Shown: positions 18,891 through 28,794, numbered from the stretch's first letter. The stretch: 64,000 bases of DNA from Oxalobacter formigenes (GCF_002127965.1 NZ_CP018787.1:496001-560000); one strand, 5' to 3'. Numbers and translations: made by a program. The notes: generated from the sequence alone by a model not told the origin.

Positions 18891-19592
18891 CTAGCTGTTC
18901 TTTTTGGATGCCTTGACAGGTTCCACTCCCAATTGTTTTAACTTGCGATAGAGATGGGTTCTTTCCAGCCCCGTTTTTTCCGCAACACGAGTCATACTGC
19001 CACCTTCCTGTGCCAGATGATGTTCGAAATAAATCCGTTCGAACATATCGCGCGCTTCACGCAAAGGCAGATCGAAAGACAAAAGCGATGTGTTGATGAG
19101 GGAGGTATTTCCGGTGGTCGAGGCAGGTGCCTGCATCTGCACGTTATTGATGACGGTACTGGTTGTCCGGACTTCGGTGACGGAAACGGATGGCATAATC
19201 GGAGTGGCAACCATGCGACTCTTTTCCTGATTTCTTGCCAGCCCCTGCTGAACCGCCTGCAGCAGTTTTTGCAGCGCAATCGGTTTTTCGAGGAAGTTCA
19301 TAGCACCGATACGGGTCGCTTCGACTGCCGTATCGATCGTGGCGTGTCCCGACATCATAATGACCGGCATCGTCAGGTTGCCGTCCCGCTGCCATTCTTT
19401 CAGAAGGGTAACGCCATCGGTATCCGGCATCCAGATATCCAGCAAAACGAGATCCGGCGTTTCAGCCGCGCGGGCTTCACGCGCTTGCTGTGCGTTTTCA
19501 GCGGTTTGTACGACATGACCTTCATCGGAAAGGATTTCCGAAAGAAGTTCACGTATTCCCATTTCATCATCTACAACCAGGATATTTGCCAT
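18891..19592 (-). CDS. NtrX-like response regulator lacking the AAA+ domain
   Basis: 233 residues from the ATG at 19592. Receiver domain residues 1-120 with acidic pair Asp8/Asp9, phospho-acceptor Asp52 in LLDIWMPD, Ser81 and Lys103 (FLEKPI). Then an unusual Ser/Thr/Val-rich linker (about 125-170) and a C-terminal Fis-type helix-turn-helix (about 175-226, TRVAEKTGLERTHLYRKLKQLG). The C-terminal HTH is the one of NtrX, but the roughly 230-residue sigma-54-activating AAA+ ATPase between receiver and HTH is absent. It should bind DNA but cannot activate sigma-54 polymerase by ATP hydrolysis. Partner kinase: the ntrY gene 22 bp upstream. Confidence 0.85.
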   Translation of the reverse strand: MANILVVDDEMGIRELLSEILSDEGHVVQTAENAQQAREARAAETPDLVLLDIWMPDTDGVTLLKEWQRDGNLTMPVIMMSGHATIDTAVEATRIGAMNFLEKPIALQKLLQAVQQGLARNQEKSRMVATPIMPSVSVTEVRTTSTVINNVQMQAPASTTGNTSLINTSLLSFDLPLREARDMFERIYFEHHLAQEGGSMTRVAEKTGLERTHLYRKLKQLGVEPVKASKKNS

Positions 19593-19614
19593 ATTTTTAG
19601 ATCTTGAATATTTG

Positions 19615-21942
19615 TTATCCCTTTTCAACCTGTCCTGCTACCTGACTGTCCGTCGAAGCGAGCTGGAGAAGCAGAATTGAAACTTTTGCGCCATTTGAGT
19701 CTTTTCGATTGTGCACGTCGATACGGCCACCGTGTTCATCGACAATTTTTTTGACCATTGCCATACCGAGGCCTGTGCCGCGTTCCTTGGTCGTGATATA
19801 GGGCTCGAAAATACGACTCAATATTTTTTCTGCAAACCCAGGACCATTATCCATGACAGATAGTCGAACTGCAATGCAGATTTGATTGGAAGCGTCCTGA
19901 TAGTGGACTTTTTCGGTCATTAATTCAATACTGGGTACGTATTCACCGGTATTTTCGACTTCACTGACTGCATCCTGCGCGTTTTGCAGCAGATTGTGTA
20001 TAACCTGTCTCAACTGTGTTTCATCGCCCATTATTTCCGGCAAATCCTGTTCAAGACGGGTATGAATGATGTCGTGTGAATCGTTTCCGGAATATAAATG
20101 AACGATATCTTCCACCAGCGCATTGAGGTTGAGCGGTTTCAAAAGGGCTGGCGGCGTTTTTGCAAAATTCCTGAAATCATCCACCATTTGCTTCATGGCG
20201 GTGACCTGATTGACGATCGTGTCCGTACTTTTCTGCAGGATGGCCGAGTCGGCTTGATCGAGTTTGTCATGCAGCTTCATTTGCAGGCGTTCGGCTGATA
20301 GCTGGATAGGCGTCAATGGATTTTTGATTTCATGGGCCAGCCTGCGGGCGACTTCACCCCATGCAATGGAACGCTGCCCGGAAATCACATCGGTGATATC
20401 GTCGAAAACGACGATGTAGCGATTTTCATTATTGACGGAATGATACGATCCGCGTGCCAGAAGGGTAATGACGTTTTCATTTTTGGACGAACCGGTGTCA
20501 TGCCCGGAGTCCTCTGTCGTGTCACGTGGAATTTCTATCTGCTTTTGCCAGTGAAGATTCTGTGGGTTGGCGCTTCCGGCTGTTTGCGCGGCAAACTCGG
20601 AAAACGCTTTCGTTAACGCCGTCGAAAAAGTTTCAAGTCCTTCAACGTCGGACAATTCCTTGCCGACATATGGCGTCAGGTCGTGACGAAGAACCCTGGA
20701 TACAACGTCATTGCAGCCTATCAGCCTGAAATTGTGATCTAAAACGATCACTCCGGCAGACATATTGGCAAGGACTGACTCGAGATAGGCCTTGGCTGCT
20801 TCCAGATCGGCACGGTTTTGTTCGGCAAGCGCACGTGCCTCGGCAAGCTGGCGCGTCATGGCGTTGAAGGACTGGGTCAATGAGCCCAGTTCATCCGAGC
20901 CTGAAACAATCGGGCGCGGGGACAGATTGCCTTCCGCTACAGCCTTTGTACCTTGCGCCAGAAGCAACAGGGGCTTTGCCAGATTGGAGGCAATCTGGAA
21001 CGCGCTGGCGATTGCACCGAAAATGGCAAGCAACAAGGTCAGCGACAAGGTCACGATATAAATCTTGCGCAGGCCCGAGCGTGAAAGGGAACGCACCTGA
21101 TATTCACTATAGGCGACCCGAAGCGCCTCGGCGTTATTTGCCACGTTATCGGGCATTTTTTGCGTCAATTGAAGGAAGTACGGATCGTTTTTGAGCGAAA
21201 TGGCAATGTGTTTGTCGGGAATCAGCGTGATGACCCGGATAAGAAGATGGGTATCTTCGGTATTTTCATTATTTTCTCCGGATGGGTCGTCGACTTCGCC
21301 TTCGATTGCCGAATAATGGGATGTCATGCGCACTTGCCGCAACATGGCGTCCGTCGGCATGTCCGGCATCAGGCTGGTCCGGTTCGATCCGGATGTCGCG
21401 ATAAGCTGCCCCTTGCTGTTGAAAATGCTGGCTTCGATTCCTTCCTTGTCGTTCCTGAATCTGGACAGGAGAAGGGTTTGGTCCGTCGCAGACAATCCAC
21501 CCAGTTCGACGGCCAGATTGGAAGCTTGCAAGTTCAGATCTTCCCGTGACGATTCCAGAATGGCCTGTCCGAGTTTGACGCCCGAGTCCAGTGCCGATTC
21601 AACGCGGACATCGAACCAGGATTCGATCGATCGTGAAACGAACTGAACCGAAACGACGTAGATGACTGCACCGGGTAATATCCCCATCAGGGCGAAGAGC
21701 ACAACCAGCTTGGTCATCAGTTTTGAACCGAATTTTCCCCGTTTGTAACGTTTGTACAAGCGGATCAGCATCCAGACGACCAGAATCAGGAGTGCAGCAG
21801 CCACAAGAATATTCATGCCGACGAGCCATGAGTAATTCTTGTCGAAAAAGTCGGTGTTTTCAGAAGCGGAAGCCAGAAGAAAGAGCAAAATGCTCATCAT
21901 GGCACCACCGACGATCCAGAGATAACGTAATGCGCGAGTCAC
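19615..21942 (-). CDS. NtrY-like membrane sensor histidine kinase
   Basis: 775 residues from a GTG at 21942. N-terminal membrane segments (about 8-25, 42-62 and 78-100), an extracytoplasmic sensor region (about 100-290), another membrane helix (294-316), HAMP (318-370), PAS (about 385-520), HisKA with phospho-acceptor His537 in RRLAHEIKNPLTPIQ, then the HATPase domain with N-box LLQNAQDAV, G1 DNGPGF and G2 GTGLGMAM. This is the NtrY architecture. Pairs with the truncated NtrX-like regulator; the signal is unknown. Twelve bp after the DUF4390 gene. Confidence 0.9.
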   Translation of the reverse strand: MTRALRYLWIVGGAMMSILLFLLASASENTDFFDKNYSWLVGMNILVAAALLILVVWMLIRLYKRYKRGKFGSKLMTKLVVLFALMGILPGAVIYVVSVQFVSRSIESWFDVRVESALDSGVKLGQAILESSREDLNLQASNLAVELGGLSATDQTLLLSRFRNDKEGIEASIFNSKGQLIATSGSNRTSLMPDMPTDAMLRQVRMTSHYSAIEGEVDDPSGENNENTEDTHLLIRVITLIPDKHIAISLKNDPYFLQLTQKMPDNVANNAEALRVAYSEYQVRSLSRSGLRKIYIVTLSLTLLLAIFGAIASAFQIASNLAKPLLLLAQGTKAVAEGNLSPRPIVSGSDELGSLTQSFNAMTRQLAEARALAEQNRADLEAAKAYLESVLANMSAGVIVLDHNFRLIGCNDVVSRVLRHDLTPYVGKELSDVEGLETFSTALTKAFSEFAAQTAGSANPQNLHWQKQIEIPRDTTEDSGHDTGSSKNENVITLLARGSYHSVNNENRYIVVFDDITDVISGQRSIAWGEVARRLAHEIKNPLTPIQLSAERLQMKLHDKLDQADSAILQKSTDTIVNQVTAMKQMVDDFRNFAKTPPALLKPLNLNALVEDIVHLYSGNDSHDIIHTRLEQDLPEIMGDETQLRQVIHNLLQNAQDAVSEVENTGEYVPSIELMTEKVHYQDASNQICIAVRLSVMDNGPGFAEKILSRIFEPYITTKERGTGLGMAMVKKIVDEHGGRIDVHNRKDSNGAKVSILLLQLASTDSQVAGQVEKG

Positions 21943-21954
21943 TTTTAAAGTCTT

Positions 21955-22518
21955 TTAGGGCCTGTATGAAAACCACTTCCAGTCGGAAGACAGTCTCCAG
22001 TCGCGATTATTCAAGGCGTTTATCTGAAACGGCTTGGGCAATTGGGATACATCCAGCATTATCCGGACGCCAACATCATATTTTTCACCTGCTTCAAGGT
22101 CCGAGCTGTCGGCGATGGTCCAGCGTGGTGGATACCGGATAGCGGACAAGGCATCCTCCAGGGAACTGTAATTCCGCTGCAGGGTTCCCGGAATGGAAAT
22201 GCTGTATTGACGCGTCAATACATTGTAGGAAATACGAGTCGTCCTTGATTTCGATACCGGTACGTCATCAAACCAGAAAGCTCTCGGGCGAATAATCTCG
22301 ATTTCCGTTTTGAAATACAAAGGGATACCGTGGAGCAGGGTTTCTTCCAGACTGTGATTGAAATCCATGGAAAAACTGGTGAACAGTTTGTACGTCTTTC
22401 CGGAATACTCAATCCTCGCCGTATTGATCTGGATGTCGCTACTGGCAGAAAAAGCCGGTTTGACGACCAGAAGCGCTATGGCAAGGCAAAGCAGGAAGTG
22501 TGAAAGTCGACGTATCAC
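21955..22518 (-). CDS. DUF4390 domain protein, exported
   Basis: 187 residues from a GTG at 22518. A cleavable signal peptide is clear (MIRRLSHFLLCLAIALLVV, cleavage near AFSA-SS at about 25). The mature part is beta-rich with RTTRISYNVLTRQYSI and the aromatic end DWKWFSYRP, matching the DUF4390 proteins found beside rsmB and ntrY in Burkholderiales. No function is known; constant linkage with an NtrY sensor suggests a periplasmic role in signal sensing, which is inference. Confidence 0.8.
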   Translation of the reverse strand: MIRRLSHFLLCLAIALLVVKPAFSASSDIQINTARIEYSGKTYKLFTSFSMDFNHSLEETLLHGIPLYFKTEIEIIRPRAFWFDDVPVSKSRTTRISYNVLTRQYSISIPGTLQRNYSSLEDALSAIRYPPRWTIADSSDLEAGEKYDVGVRIMLDVSQLPKPFQINALNNRDWRLSSDWKWFSYRP

Positions 22519-22560
22519 GATATCGTTCAGATAGGGTCAGGGAATTAATATAATATCCGC

Positions 22561-23892
22561 TTATTGCTTTTTAAACAAAGCATAAAACAAACCATCATGA
22601 TCCTTCAGTTTATCAGAAGTCGGAAACAGTTGTCCTGGGGCATCAAGTCTCGCGGCATTATTCCTTTTGGCGAAAGCGTCGGCCTGCCATTCGGATTCAA
22701 GCGGCCAGACAGAGCAGGTTGCCAGTAACAGTTTTCCACCGGGTTTCAATAATTCCCACAAATTATCCAGGATTCTCGCTGAAATGACGGCAAGTTCTTT
22801 CGCGTCTTCAGGTCTTCGAAGCCAGCGAATGTCCGGATGTCGTCTGATAATGCCCGATGCCGTACAGGGAACATCTGCCAGAATGCAATCGAATGCATTG
22901 CCGTCCCACCAGTTTTTTTTGGAAGCATCGCCTGCCATAATGGTTGCATGCAACTGGAGGCGGGTAAGATTTTCATCGATTTTTTTCAATCTTTCCGGCT
23001 CGCTATCGAGCGCATGCAAATCGATATCAGCCATCTCGAGCATATGGCCGGATTTGCCGCCCGGTGCGGCACAGGCGTCCAGTACCCGCATGCCATCCTG
23101 CAATTCAAGCAGGGGCGCTGCCAGCTGGGCCGCGGCATCCTGAACCGAAACAAGACCTTCTGAAAATCCGGGAATACGATAAACAGGAAGCGGATTGTCC
23201 AGGCGGATGGCATAAGGGCCGATCGCCGTCGCCGGATGTCCTGCCGCTTCCAGATCGGCCAGATATCCTTCAACGGTCGTTTTTCTCTTGTTGACACGCA
23301 AGGTAAGAGGCGGCGCGGTATTGCCGACATGCAAAATGGATTCCCAGTTTTTTGGATAAATTCGCCGGGTTTCCTTGATCCACCAGGAAGGATAATTCCA
23401 TTTTGCCGTTAAAGAGAGATTTGATTTTTCAAGCAGAATTTCCTTTTCCCGCAAAAAACGCCTCAATACGGCATTGACCAGCCCTTTTGCCCTGACAAGC
23501 GTTCCCTCTGATGCTGCTGCCTCAACGGCCTGATCGACCGTTGTATACGGTTCATATTTCAGATCGGCTTCATCATTTTCGCCAACAAGAAGAGCCAGCG
23601 AAGAGGCCAGGAGTGTTTTAAGAAGAGGCGGCGATGGAGGCTGTCTGGTCAGTTGCTCGATGAGAAATTCGCACAGGCCAAGCTTTCTCTCGGTAAGGTA
23701 TGCAATATCCTGAATGGCGCCTCGTGTGGCGGCATCCATTTTGGGATGGGAAAAAACAGACGCCAGCGCGGAAGGAAGAGACTGGCCTTCTTCGACGCGC
23801 GCAACCGCATGCGCCGTTCCCAGCAATCTGAAAGCCAGCGATTCGGGAGCCAGTGTGGTTTTAAAAAAATCGGAAGATTTATCTTTGGCCAC
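22561..23892 (-). CDS. rsmB: 16S rRNA (cytosine-967-C5) methyltransferase
   Basis: 443 residues from a GTG at 23892 preceded by GGAG. N-terminal NusB-like RNA-binding domain (about 15-150) and C-terminal SAM-dependent m5C methyltransferase domain. Both catalytic cysteines are visible: Cys343 in DVPCTASG and Cys393 in LLATCSVWPLES, with the SAM-binding motif LDACAAPGGKSGHML. Downstream DUF4390 and ntrYX follow closely on the same strand; trpE is 32 bp upstream, so this gene may share the trpE transcript. Confidence 0.96.
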   Translation of the reverse strand: MAKDKSSDFFKTTLAPESLAFRLLGTAHAVARVEEGQSLPSALASVFSHPKMDAATRGAIQDIAYLTERKLGLCEFLIEQLTRQPPSPPLLKTLLASSLALLVGENDEADLKYEPYTTVDQAVEAAASEGTLVRAKGLVNAVLRRFLREKEILLEKSNLSLTAKWNYPSWWIKETRRIYPKNWESILHVGNTAPPLTLRVNKRKTTVEGYLADLEAAGHPATAIGPYAIRLDNPLPVYRIPGFSEGLVSVQDAAAQLAAPLLELQDGMRVLDACAAPGGKSGHMLEMADIDLHALDSEPERLKKIDENLTRLQLHATIMAGDASKKNWWDGNAFDCILADVPCTASGIIRRHPDIRWLRRPEDAKELAVISARILDNLWELLKPGGKLLLATCSVWPLESEWQADAFAKRNNAARLDAPGQLFPTSDKLKDHDGLFYALFKKQ

Positions 23893-23924
23893 AGTGGCTC
23901 CATTTCATTGAAAAGTTTGAACGT

Positions 23925-25424
23925 TTATTGCAGGGAACTGTCGTCCATCCCATCCTGTACCTGTTCTGCGGCACGGATGACGGCTCTTGCCTTGTTTTCG
24001 GTTTCCTGCAATTCGGATTCGGGTATGGAATCGATAACGATTCCGGCTCCTGCACCCACGTAGAGCATATCTTTATAGATGACGCCGGTTCGGATGGCAA
24101 TGGCCAGATCCATTTCTCCACCGAAAGAGAGGTAACCGCAGGCACCGCCATAAATGCCGCGCTTGACCGGTTCCATTTCGTCGATGATTTCCATGGCCCG
24201 GACTTTCGGTGCACCGGAAAGCGTGCCGGCCGGAAAAGTTGCTTTCAACACATCCAGATTTGACAGGCCGGGTTTAAGCAGACCTTCGACGTTTGAGACG
24301 ATGTGCTGGACATGGGAATATTTTTCAATCGCCATCTTTTCGGTCACCTTGACGCTGCCGATAGTGGCGATACGGCCGATATCGTTTCGGGCCAGATCGA
24401 TCAGCATGACGTGTTCTGCGATTTCTTTTGTATCGGCAAGCAATTCGGAGGCAAGCTGCATGTCTTTTTCCGGAGTCGCTCCACGTGGACGTGTACCGGC
24501 CAATGGCCTGACGATCACTTTTCTGCCTTCGGGTACGTTTTCCTGACGGACAAGAATTTCCGGCGACGATCCAATAATGTACTGGTCGTCGAAATGATAA
24601 TAATAAAGATAGGGCGACGGATTCAGCGCTCTCAGGGAGCGGTAAAGGGAAAGCGGCGAATCGGTAAACGGTTTTTTCAGTCGCTGGGCCAGTACGACCT
24701 GCATACAGTCGCCGTTGGCGATATATTCCTTGGTTCTCTCGACAGCAGCCAGAAAATCTTCTTTTTTGAAGTCCCTGATCACATCGGTGCGTTCGCTGCC
24801 ATCCATCGCAGGTGCAATGGCGGGTTTGTCGAGCATGGCACGCAGTTCACGCAGGCGTTGTCTGGCCTGTGAATACGCTTCAGGCCGGGTCGGGTCGGCA
24901 TAAACGATCAGGTAGAGCTTGCCTGACAGATTGTCGATGACAGCCAGTTCCTCGGTCAACAGCAGTTGAATGTCCGGAAAACCGAGGTCGTCTACAGGTG
25001 CACTTTCTCTTAAGCGAGGTTCGATATAACGGATCGTGTCATAACCGAAGTAACCTGCCAGACCACCGCAGAAACGGGGAAGGCCGGGACGAATGGCTAC
25101 CTTGAAGCGGGACTGGTATTCGGCAATAAAGTCCAGAGGATTGCCTTCGTTGACTTCGATGACCTTGTCGTTTTTGACGACTTCCGTTTTCATGCCGTGT
25201 GCACGCAAAACGGTAGAGGCGGGCAATCCGATAAATGAATAACGTCCGAAACGTTCTCCGCCGACGACGGATTCAAGCAGAAACGAGTTCTTGCCGCCGT
25301 TGTTCTGCTGGGTCAGTTTCAGGTAAAGAGATAAAGGGGTGTCGAGGTCGGCAATGGCTTCGATGATTAAGGGAATACGGTTATAGCCCTGGTTGGCCAG
25401 TGCCTTGAATTCGAGTTCAGTCAT
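23925..25424 (-). CDS. trpE: Anthranilate synthase component I
   Basis: 499 residues from the ATG at 25424 ([18 protein letters not shown]), which has GGAG 8 bases upstream. It makes anthranilate from chorismate, with ammonia delivered by TrpG. The LLES motif ([17 protein letters not shown]) of tryptophan feedback inhibition and the chorismate-binding core ([40 protein letters not shown]) are present. It is TrpE rather than PabB by the LLES motif and full length. trpG, trpD and trpC do not follow it; rsmB does. Confidence 0.93.
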   Translation of the reverse strand: MTELEFKALANQGYNRIPLIIEAIADLDTPLSLYLKLTQQNNGGKNSFLLESVVGGERFGRYSFIGLPASTVLRAHGMKTEVVKNDKVIEVNEGNPLDFIAEYQSRFKVAIRPGLPRFCGGLAGYFGYDTIRYIEPRLRESAPVDDLGFPDIQLLLTEELAVIDNLSGKLYLIVYADPTRPEAYSQARQRLRELRAMLDKPAIAPAMDGSERTDVIRDFKKEDFLAAVERTKEYIANGDCMQVVLAQRLKKPFTDSPLSLYRSLRALNPSPYLYYYHFDDQYIIGSSPEILVRQENVPEGRKVIVRPLAGTRPRGATPEKDMQLASELLADTKEIAEHVMLIDLARNDIGRIATIGSVKVTEKMAIEKYSHVQHIVSNVEGLLKPGLSNLDVLKATFPAGTLSGAPKVRAMEIIDEMEPVKRGIYGGACGYLSFGGEMDLAIAIRTGVIYKDMLYVGAGAGIVIDSIPESELQETENKARAVIRAAEQVQDGMDDSSLQ

Positions 25425-25598
25425 GATTTTCTCCGGTTCGCCATAGCGAAATAGCTCAAAAAACAGGCCGATAAATATGGACGGCCGCAAACTTGTTTAC
25501 ATGGATAAAGTTTGCCAGCGTCGCCACAACCCTCCGGAAATCAGAGCGGCTTGTGAAAACACGGGTTTTTTGATGAGAAACATGATCGATAAAAAATT

Positions 25599-26291
25599 TC
25601 AGGAAATAAGGTTGGCTGCTTGCAGCAAACTGGACACCGTGGCGTCCGGATTCATTTCACCTACAGGTTTTCCGTAATTATAACCATATGGAACCATAAA
25701 TAGCGAACATCCTGCTGCCCGCGCTGCCTGCGCGTCATTGACAGAGTCCCCGATCGCAACAGCCTGTGCCGGTTGATAGCCGAATTTTTTGCAGGCCATC
25801 TGCATCGGGAAAGGATCAGGCTTTTTGACCAGAAAGGTATCGGAACAGTAAATCAGATTGAAGTACGAATACAATCCGTTTTTGGCAAGCAGGGGTTCGG
25901 TGAATATGGAAGGTTTGTTGGTCACGCAGGCGATGTCAAGCCTTTTTTCTTTCATGGCTTGAAGCCCTTCTTTCACTCCGGGAAAAACCGTGCTGTGTTC
26001 ACCATTGACGATCCGGTAATATTTGTAAAACAGTGTCATGGCGATATCCATCGTTTTTTCGACTTCATCGGATTCAAGATGAACCGAAAGGGTGCTCCTG
26101 ACGAGATTTTGCGTACCGCGTCCGACAAACATCCGTATCGAGGCTACTTCGACAGGCGGCAGTGTCAGCTCTTTTAACATGCCGTTCAAGGCAACATCCA
26201 GATCGGGAACGGAGTCGATCATCGTGCCATCGAGATCGAGGATGACGACGCGAATGTCTTTCAAAGGATTTTTCTCTGATATGGCTGTCAT
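25599..26291 (-). CDS. gph: Phosphoglycolate phosphatase (HAD superfamily)
   Basis: 230 residues from the ATG at 26291; the open frame reaches into rpe but that part is not conserved. HAD motif I VILDLDGTMIDS (nucleophile Asp and general acid Asp), motif II CVTNKP, and motifs III/IV VKKPDPFPM and AIGDSVNDAQAARAAG. The helical cap after motif I fits phosphoglycolate phosphatase. It starts 4 bp after the rpe stop, so the two are co-transcribed; rpe-gph-trpE is a usual proteobacterial order. Between it and trpE are 174 bp holding only a small GGCCG/CGGCC repeat (25466-25486). Confidence 0.9.
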   Translation of the reverse strand: MTAISEKNPLKDIRVVILDLDGTMIDSVPDLDVALNGMLKELTLPPVEVASIRMFVGRGTQNLVRSTLSVHLESDEVEKTMDIAMTLFYKYYRIVNGEHSTVFPGVKEGLQAMKEKRLDIACVTNKPSIFTEPLLAKNGLYSYFNLIYCSDTFLVKKPDPFPMQMACKKFGYQPAQAVAIGDSVNDAQAARAAGCSLFMVPYGYNYGKPVGEMNPDATVSSLLQAANLIS

Positions 26292-26295
26292 GGTT

Positions 26296-26976
26296 TTAGC
26301 CCAGTCTGGGAGTGACGGAGGCCAGTTGTTCACGCATTTCCCTGATGACGCGAGCGTAATCCGGCTGGCTGAAAATGGCGGAACCGGCCACGAACGTATC
26401 GGCACCTGCCGCCGCTATTTCGGCGATATTGTCCACTTTGACCCCGCCATCGACTTCCAGCATGATTTGTCGGCCGGAAGAATCGATCATGGCACGGACC
26501 GTTTCGATTTTTTTCAGGGCATGGGGAATGAACGACTGGCCGCCGAAACCGGGGTTGACCGACATGATGAGGATCAGGTCCAGCTTGTCCATGACATGAA
26601 GCAGGTAATCCAGCGGTGTGGCCGGGTTGAATACCAATCCGGCCTTACAACCATTGTCATGAATCAACTGCAAGGTACGGTCGATGTGTTCTGATGCTTC
26701 TGGGTGGAACGAGATTATGTTCGCGCCCGCCTTGGCAAAATCGGGAATGATGCGATCGACAGGTTTGACCATGAGATGAACGTCGATGGGTACATCGACA
26801 TGAGGCCGGATTGCCGCGCAAACCATGGGCCCCATTGTCAGATTCGGGACATAATGATTGTCCATCACATCGAAATGGATCATGTCGGCGCCAGCCTTGA
26901 CGACGTTGCGGACTTCGTTGCCCAGCTCGGCAAAATCGGCGGAAAGAATACTGGGTGCAATGCGATATTGGGTCAT
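26296..26976 (-). CDS. rpe: Ribulose-phosphate 3-epimerase
   Basis: 226 residues, the usual length. Interconverts ribulose 5-phosphate and xylulose 5-phosphate. TIM barrel with the family signatures: [34 protein letters not shown] (metal His and catalytic Asp), [11 protein letters not shown]-like [13 protein letters not shown], and EVDGGV. First gene of the rpe-gph-trpE run; apaG lies divergently 132 bp away. Confidence 0.97.
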   Translation of the reverse strand: MTQYRIAPSILSADFAELGNEVRNVVKAGADMIHFDVMDNHYVPNLTMGPMVCAAIRPHVDVPIDVHLMVKPVDRIIPDFAKAGANIISFHPEASEHIDRTLQLIHDNGCKAGLVFNPATPLDYLLHVMDKLDLILIMSVNPGFGGQSFIPHALKKIETVRAMIDSSGRQIMLEVDGGVKVDNIAEIAAAGADTFVAGSAIFSQPDYARVIREMREQLASVTPRLG

Positions 26977-27108
26977 GGAAATATAAAAATCGATTTCAGA
27001 AAGTTTTATTTTATACCGGTTGATTGATCAGGAACTTTGGTTAGCCGCAAATTAAAGGTTTTTGTATCAATCCATAATGAATTTTATTTTTTCAATAAGA
27101 GGGTTGGA

Positions 27109-27483
27109 ATGAGTCCTGATTTACTCGATGTCTCCGTGACGACAAGATATATAGACGATCAGTCCGCCCCTGATCGGGACAGTTACGTATTTACCTATTC
27201 GGTGACAATCAAAAATAAAGGGCAGGTCGGCGCGCAATTGATTGCACGCCACTGGATCATTACGGATGCCAATAACCATGTTGAGGAAATTCGCGGTCTG
27301 GGTGTGGTTGGTCGCCAGCCATTGTTAAAGCCCGGAGAGGAATTTGAATATACCAGCGGCACATCTCTGGCGACTCCACAGGGATCGATGCAGGGAGAGT
27401 TTTTGTGTGTAACGGAACAGGGAGAACAGTTCAGTGTGGAAATTCCGGAATTTTTGCTGTCTTTGCCAAGAACGCTTCACTGA
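27109..27483 (+). CDS. apaG: ApaG family protein (Co2+/Mg2+ efflux protein ApaG)
   Basis: 124 residues from the ATG at 27109; an earlier TTG would add 24 residues that lack similarity. Fibronectin-type beta sandwich typical of ApaG with YVFTYSVTIKN, RHWIITDANN, GVVGRQPLLKPGE and the GTSLATPQGSMQG motif. The biochemical role of ApaG is uncertain; a link to cobalt resistance and to Ap4A phenotypes is known in enterics. Divergent from rpe, upstream of mltA. Confidence 0.94.
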   Translation: MSPDLLDVSVTTRYIDDQSAPDRDSYVFTYSVTIKNKGQVGAQLIARHWIITDANNHVEEIRGLGVVGRQPLLKPGEEFEYTSGTSLATPQGSMQGEFLCVTEQGEQFSVEIPEFLLSLPRTLH

Positions 27484-27539
27484 GAAGCTTTAGTTCGACG
27501 TTTTAGAGGGAAAAGAATGCCGTGCCCGTTTTATTTACC

Positions 27540-27545
27540 TATAAT
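27540..27545 (+). promoter_or_regulatory. Possible -10 element of the mltA promoter
   Basis: A consensus TATAAT at 27540-27545 lies 70 bp before the mltA start. No good -35 hexamer sits 16-18 bases upstream, so this is a tentative call. Confidence 0.35.
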
Positions 27546-27614
27546 GGTGCACATTGGCGAACTCCGGTAAGTGAGATCGCGCTTTTGACTGAATAAGCAA
27601 TACGGATATCCATC

Positions 27615-28787
27615 ATGTCTTTTAAACGTCTTTTTCCTTACTTCATTCTGGGATGTCTGTCCCTTTTACTCGCTTCCTGTACGACAACGCCGCCGACGAC
27701 GCCGGAAGTGCCGGGAGAAACATTCATCGAAGGTCGCCATCAGGTTTCATTTTCGGATATTCCCGGATGGAATGACGACGACGTCAGGGAAGCCTGGCCC
27801 GCTTTCATGAATTCCTGTCGTGCTCTCGGAAAAAAAGAACAATGGCGCGACATCTGTCAGGATGCCCGGTCGATTGACTCCAATGATGGTCTTGCCGTCA
27901 GACATTTTTTTGAATCGAATTTCGTACCCTATCGTGTTATCGGTGAAAACGGTTCCGAAACGGGTATGGCGACCGGATATTACGAGCCTTTGCTAAAAGG
28001 CAGCCGTGCCAGAAAAGGAGCTTACAAGACGGCTTTATATCGTGAGCCTTCCGATCTGTTGACGATCGATCTGGCGAGCGCCTATCCCCAATTGAAAGGA
28101 CTTCGCCTTCGGGGAAAACTGGAAGGCAATCGTGTCGTACCATATGAAACCCGTGGCGAATTGGAAAAATCGAACAAGCTTGCAGGCAATGAAATCGTCT
28201 GGGTCGATGACGCGCTGGATGCCTTCTTCCTTGAAATTCAGGGATCGGGCCGTGTTTATATCCCGGAAACAAATGAAACCATTCGCGTTGCTTATGCCAA
28301 CCAGAATGGTCGTCCTTATCGTTCCATCGGGCGCTATCTCATCGACAAGGGAGAGCTGAAACCGGGACAGGCATCTGCACAGCAAATCAAGAAATGGCTG
28401 AAGAACAATCCGCGCCGTTTTCGTGAAGTGCTCGACTCCAATCCAAGTTATGTCTTTTTCCGGGAAGAAAAAATCAGTGATCCCAGCGTAGGGCCCAATG
28501 GTGCACAAGGCGTTCCCTTGACGCCTGAACGTTCCATTGCCGTCGATCCACGTTATGTTCCGCTGGGGACACCTGTATTCATCGATACGACCAGACCTTA
28601 CAGCACGACTCCGCTTAAAAAACTGGTGATGGCGCAGGACACGGGTGGTGCAATAAGAGGGCCTGTCCGGGCAGATTACTTCTGGGGATTCGGGAATGAA
28701 GCAGGCGAACAGGCTGGCAAGATGAAGCAGAAACTGAAAGTCTGGCTGCTGTTACCCAAACAGCCAGACGGGAAAACAGGGAACTGA
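27615..28787 (+). CDS. mltA: Membrane-bound lytic murein transglycosylase A
   Basis: 390 residues. A lipoprotein signal is seen: about 18 hydrophobic residues ending in the lipobox LLASC (Cys22), so it is probably anchored in the outer membrane. MltA domain plus C-terminal 3D domain: GYYEPLLKGS, EIQGSGRV, NQNGRPYRSIGRYLI and VMAQDTGGAIRGPVRADYFWG, where the Asp residues are catalytic. It cleaves peptidoglycan with 1,6-anhydro product formation. It stands alone, converging with uspA. Confidence 0.95.
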   Translation: MSFKRLFPYFILGCLSLLLASCTTTPPTTPEVPGETFIEGRHQVSFSDIPGWNDDDVREAWPAFMNSCRALGKKEQWRDICQDARSIDSNDGLAVRHFFESNFVPYRVIGENGSETGMATGYYEPLLKGSRARKGAYKTALYREPSDLLTIDLASAYPQLKGLRLRGKLEGNRVVPYETRGELEKSNKLAGNEIVWVDDALDAFFLEIQGSGRVYIPETNETIRVAYANQNGRPYRSIGRYLIDKGELKPGQASAQQIKKWLKNNPRRFREVLDSNPSYVFFREEKISDPSVGPNGAQGVPLTPERSIAVDPRYVPLGTPVFIDTTRPYSTTPLKKLVMAQDTGGAIRGPVRADYFWGFGNEAGEQAGKMKQKLKVWLLLPKQPDGKTGN

Positions 28788-28794
28788 AGTTGAA

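Noticed and set aside
25425-25598. Possible trp leader peptide and attenuator upstream of trpE
   Set aside because: No short frame with tandem Trp codons and no terminator/antiterminator pair were found; only a 5-bp GGCCG repeat.
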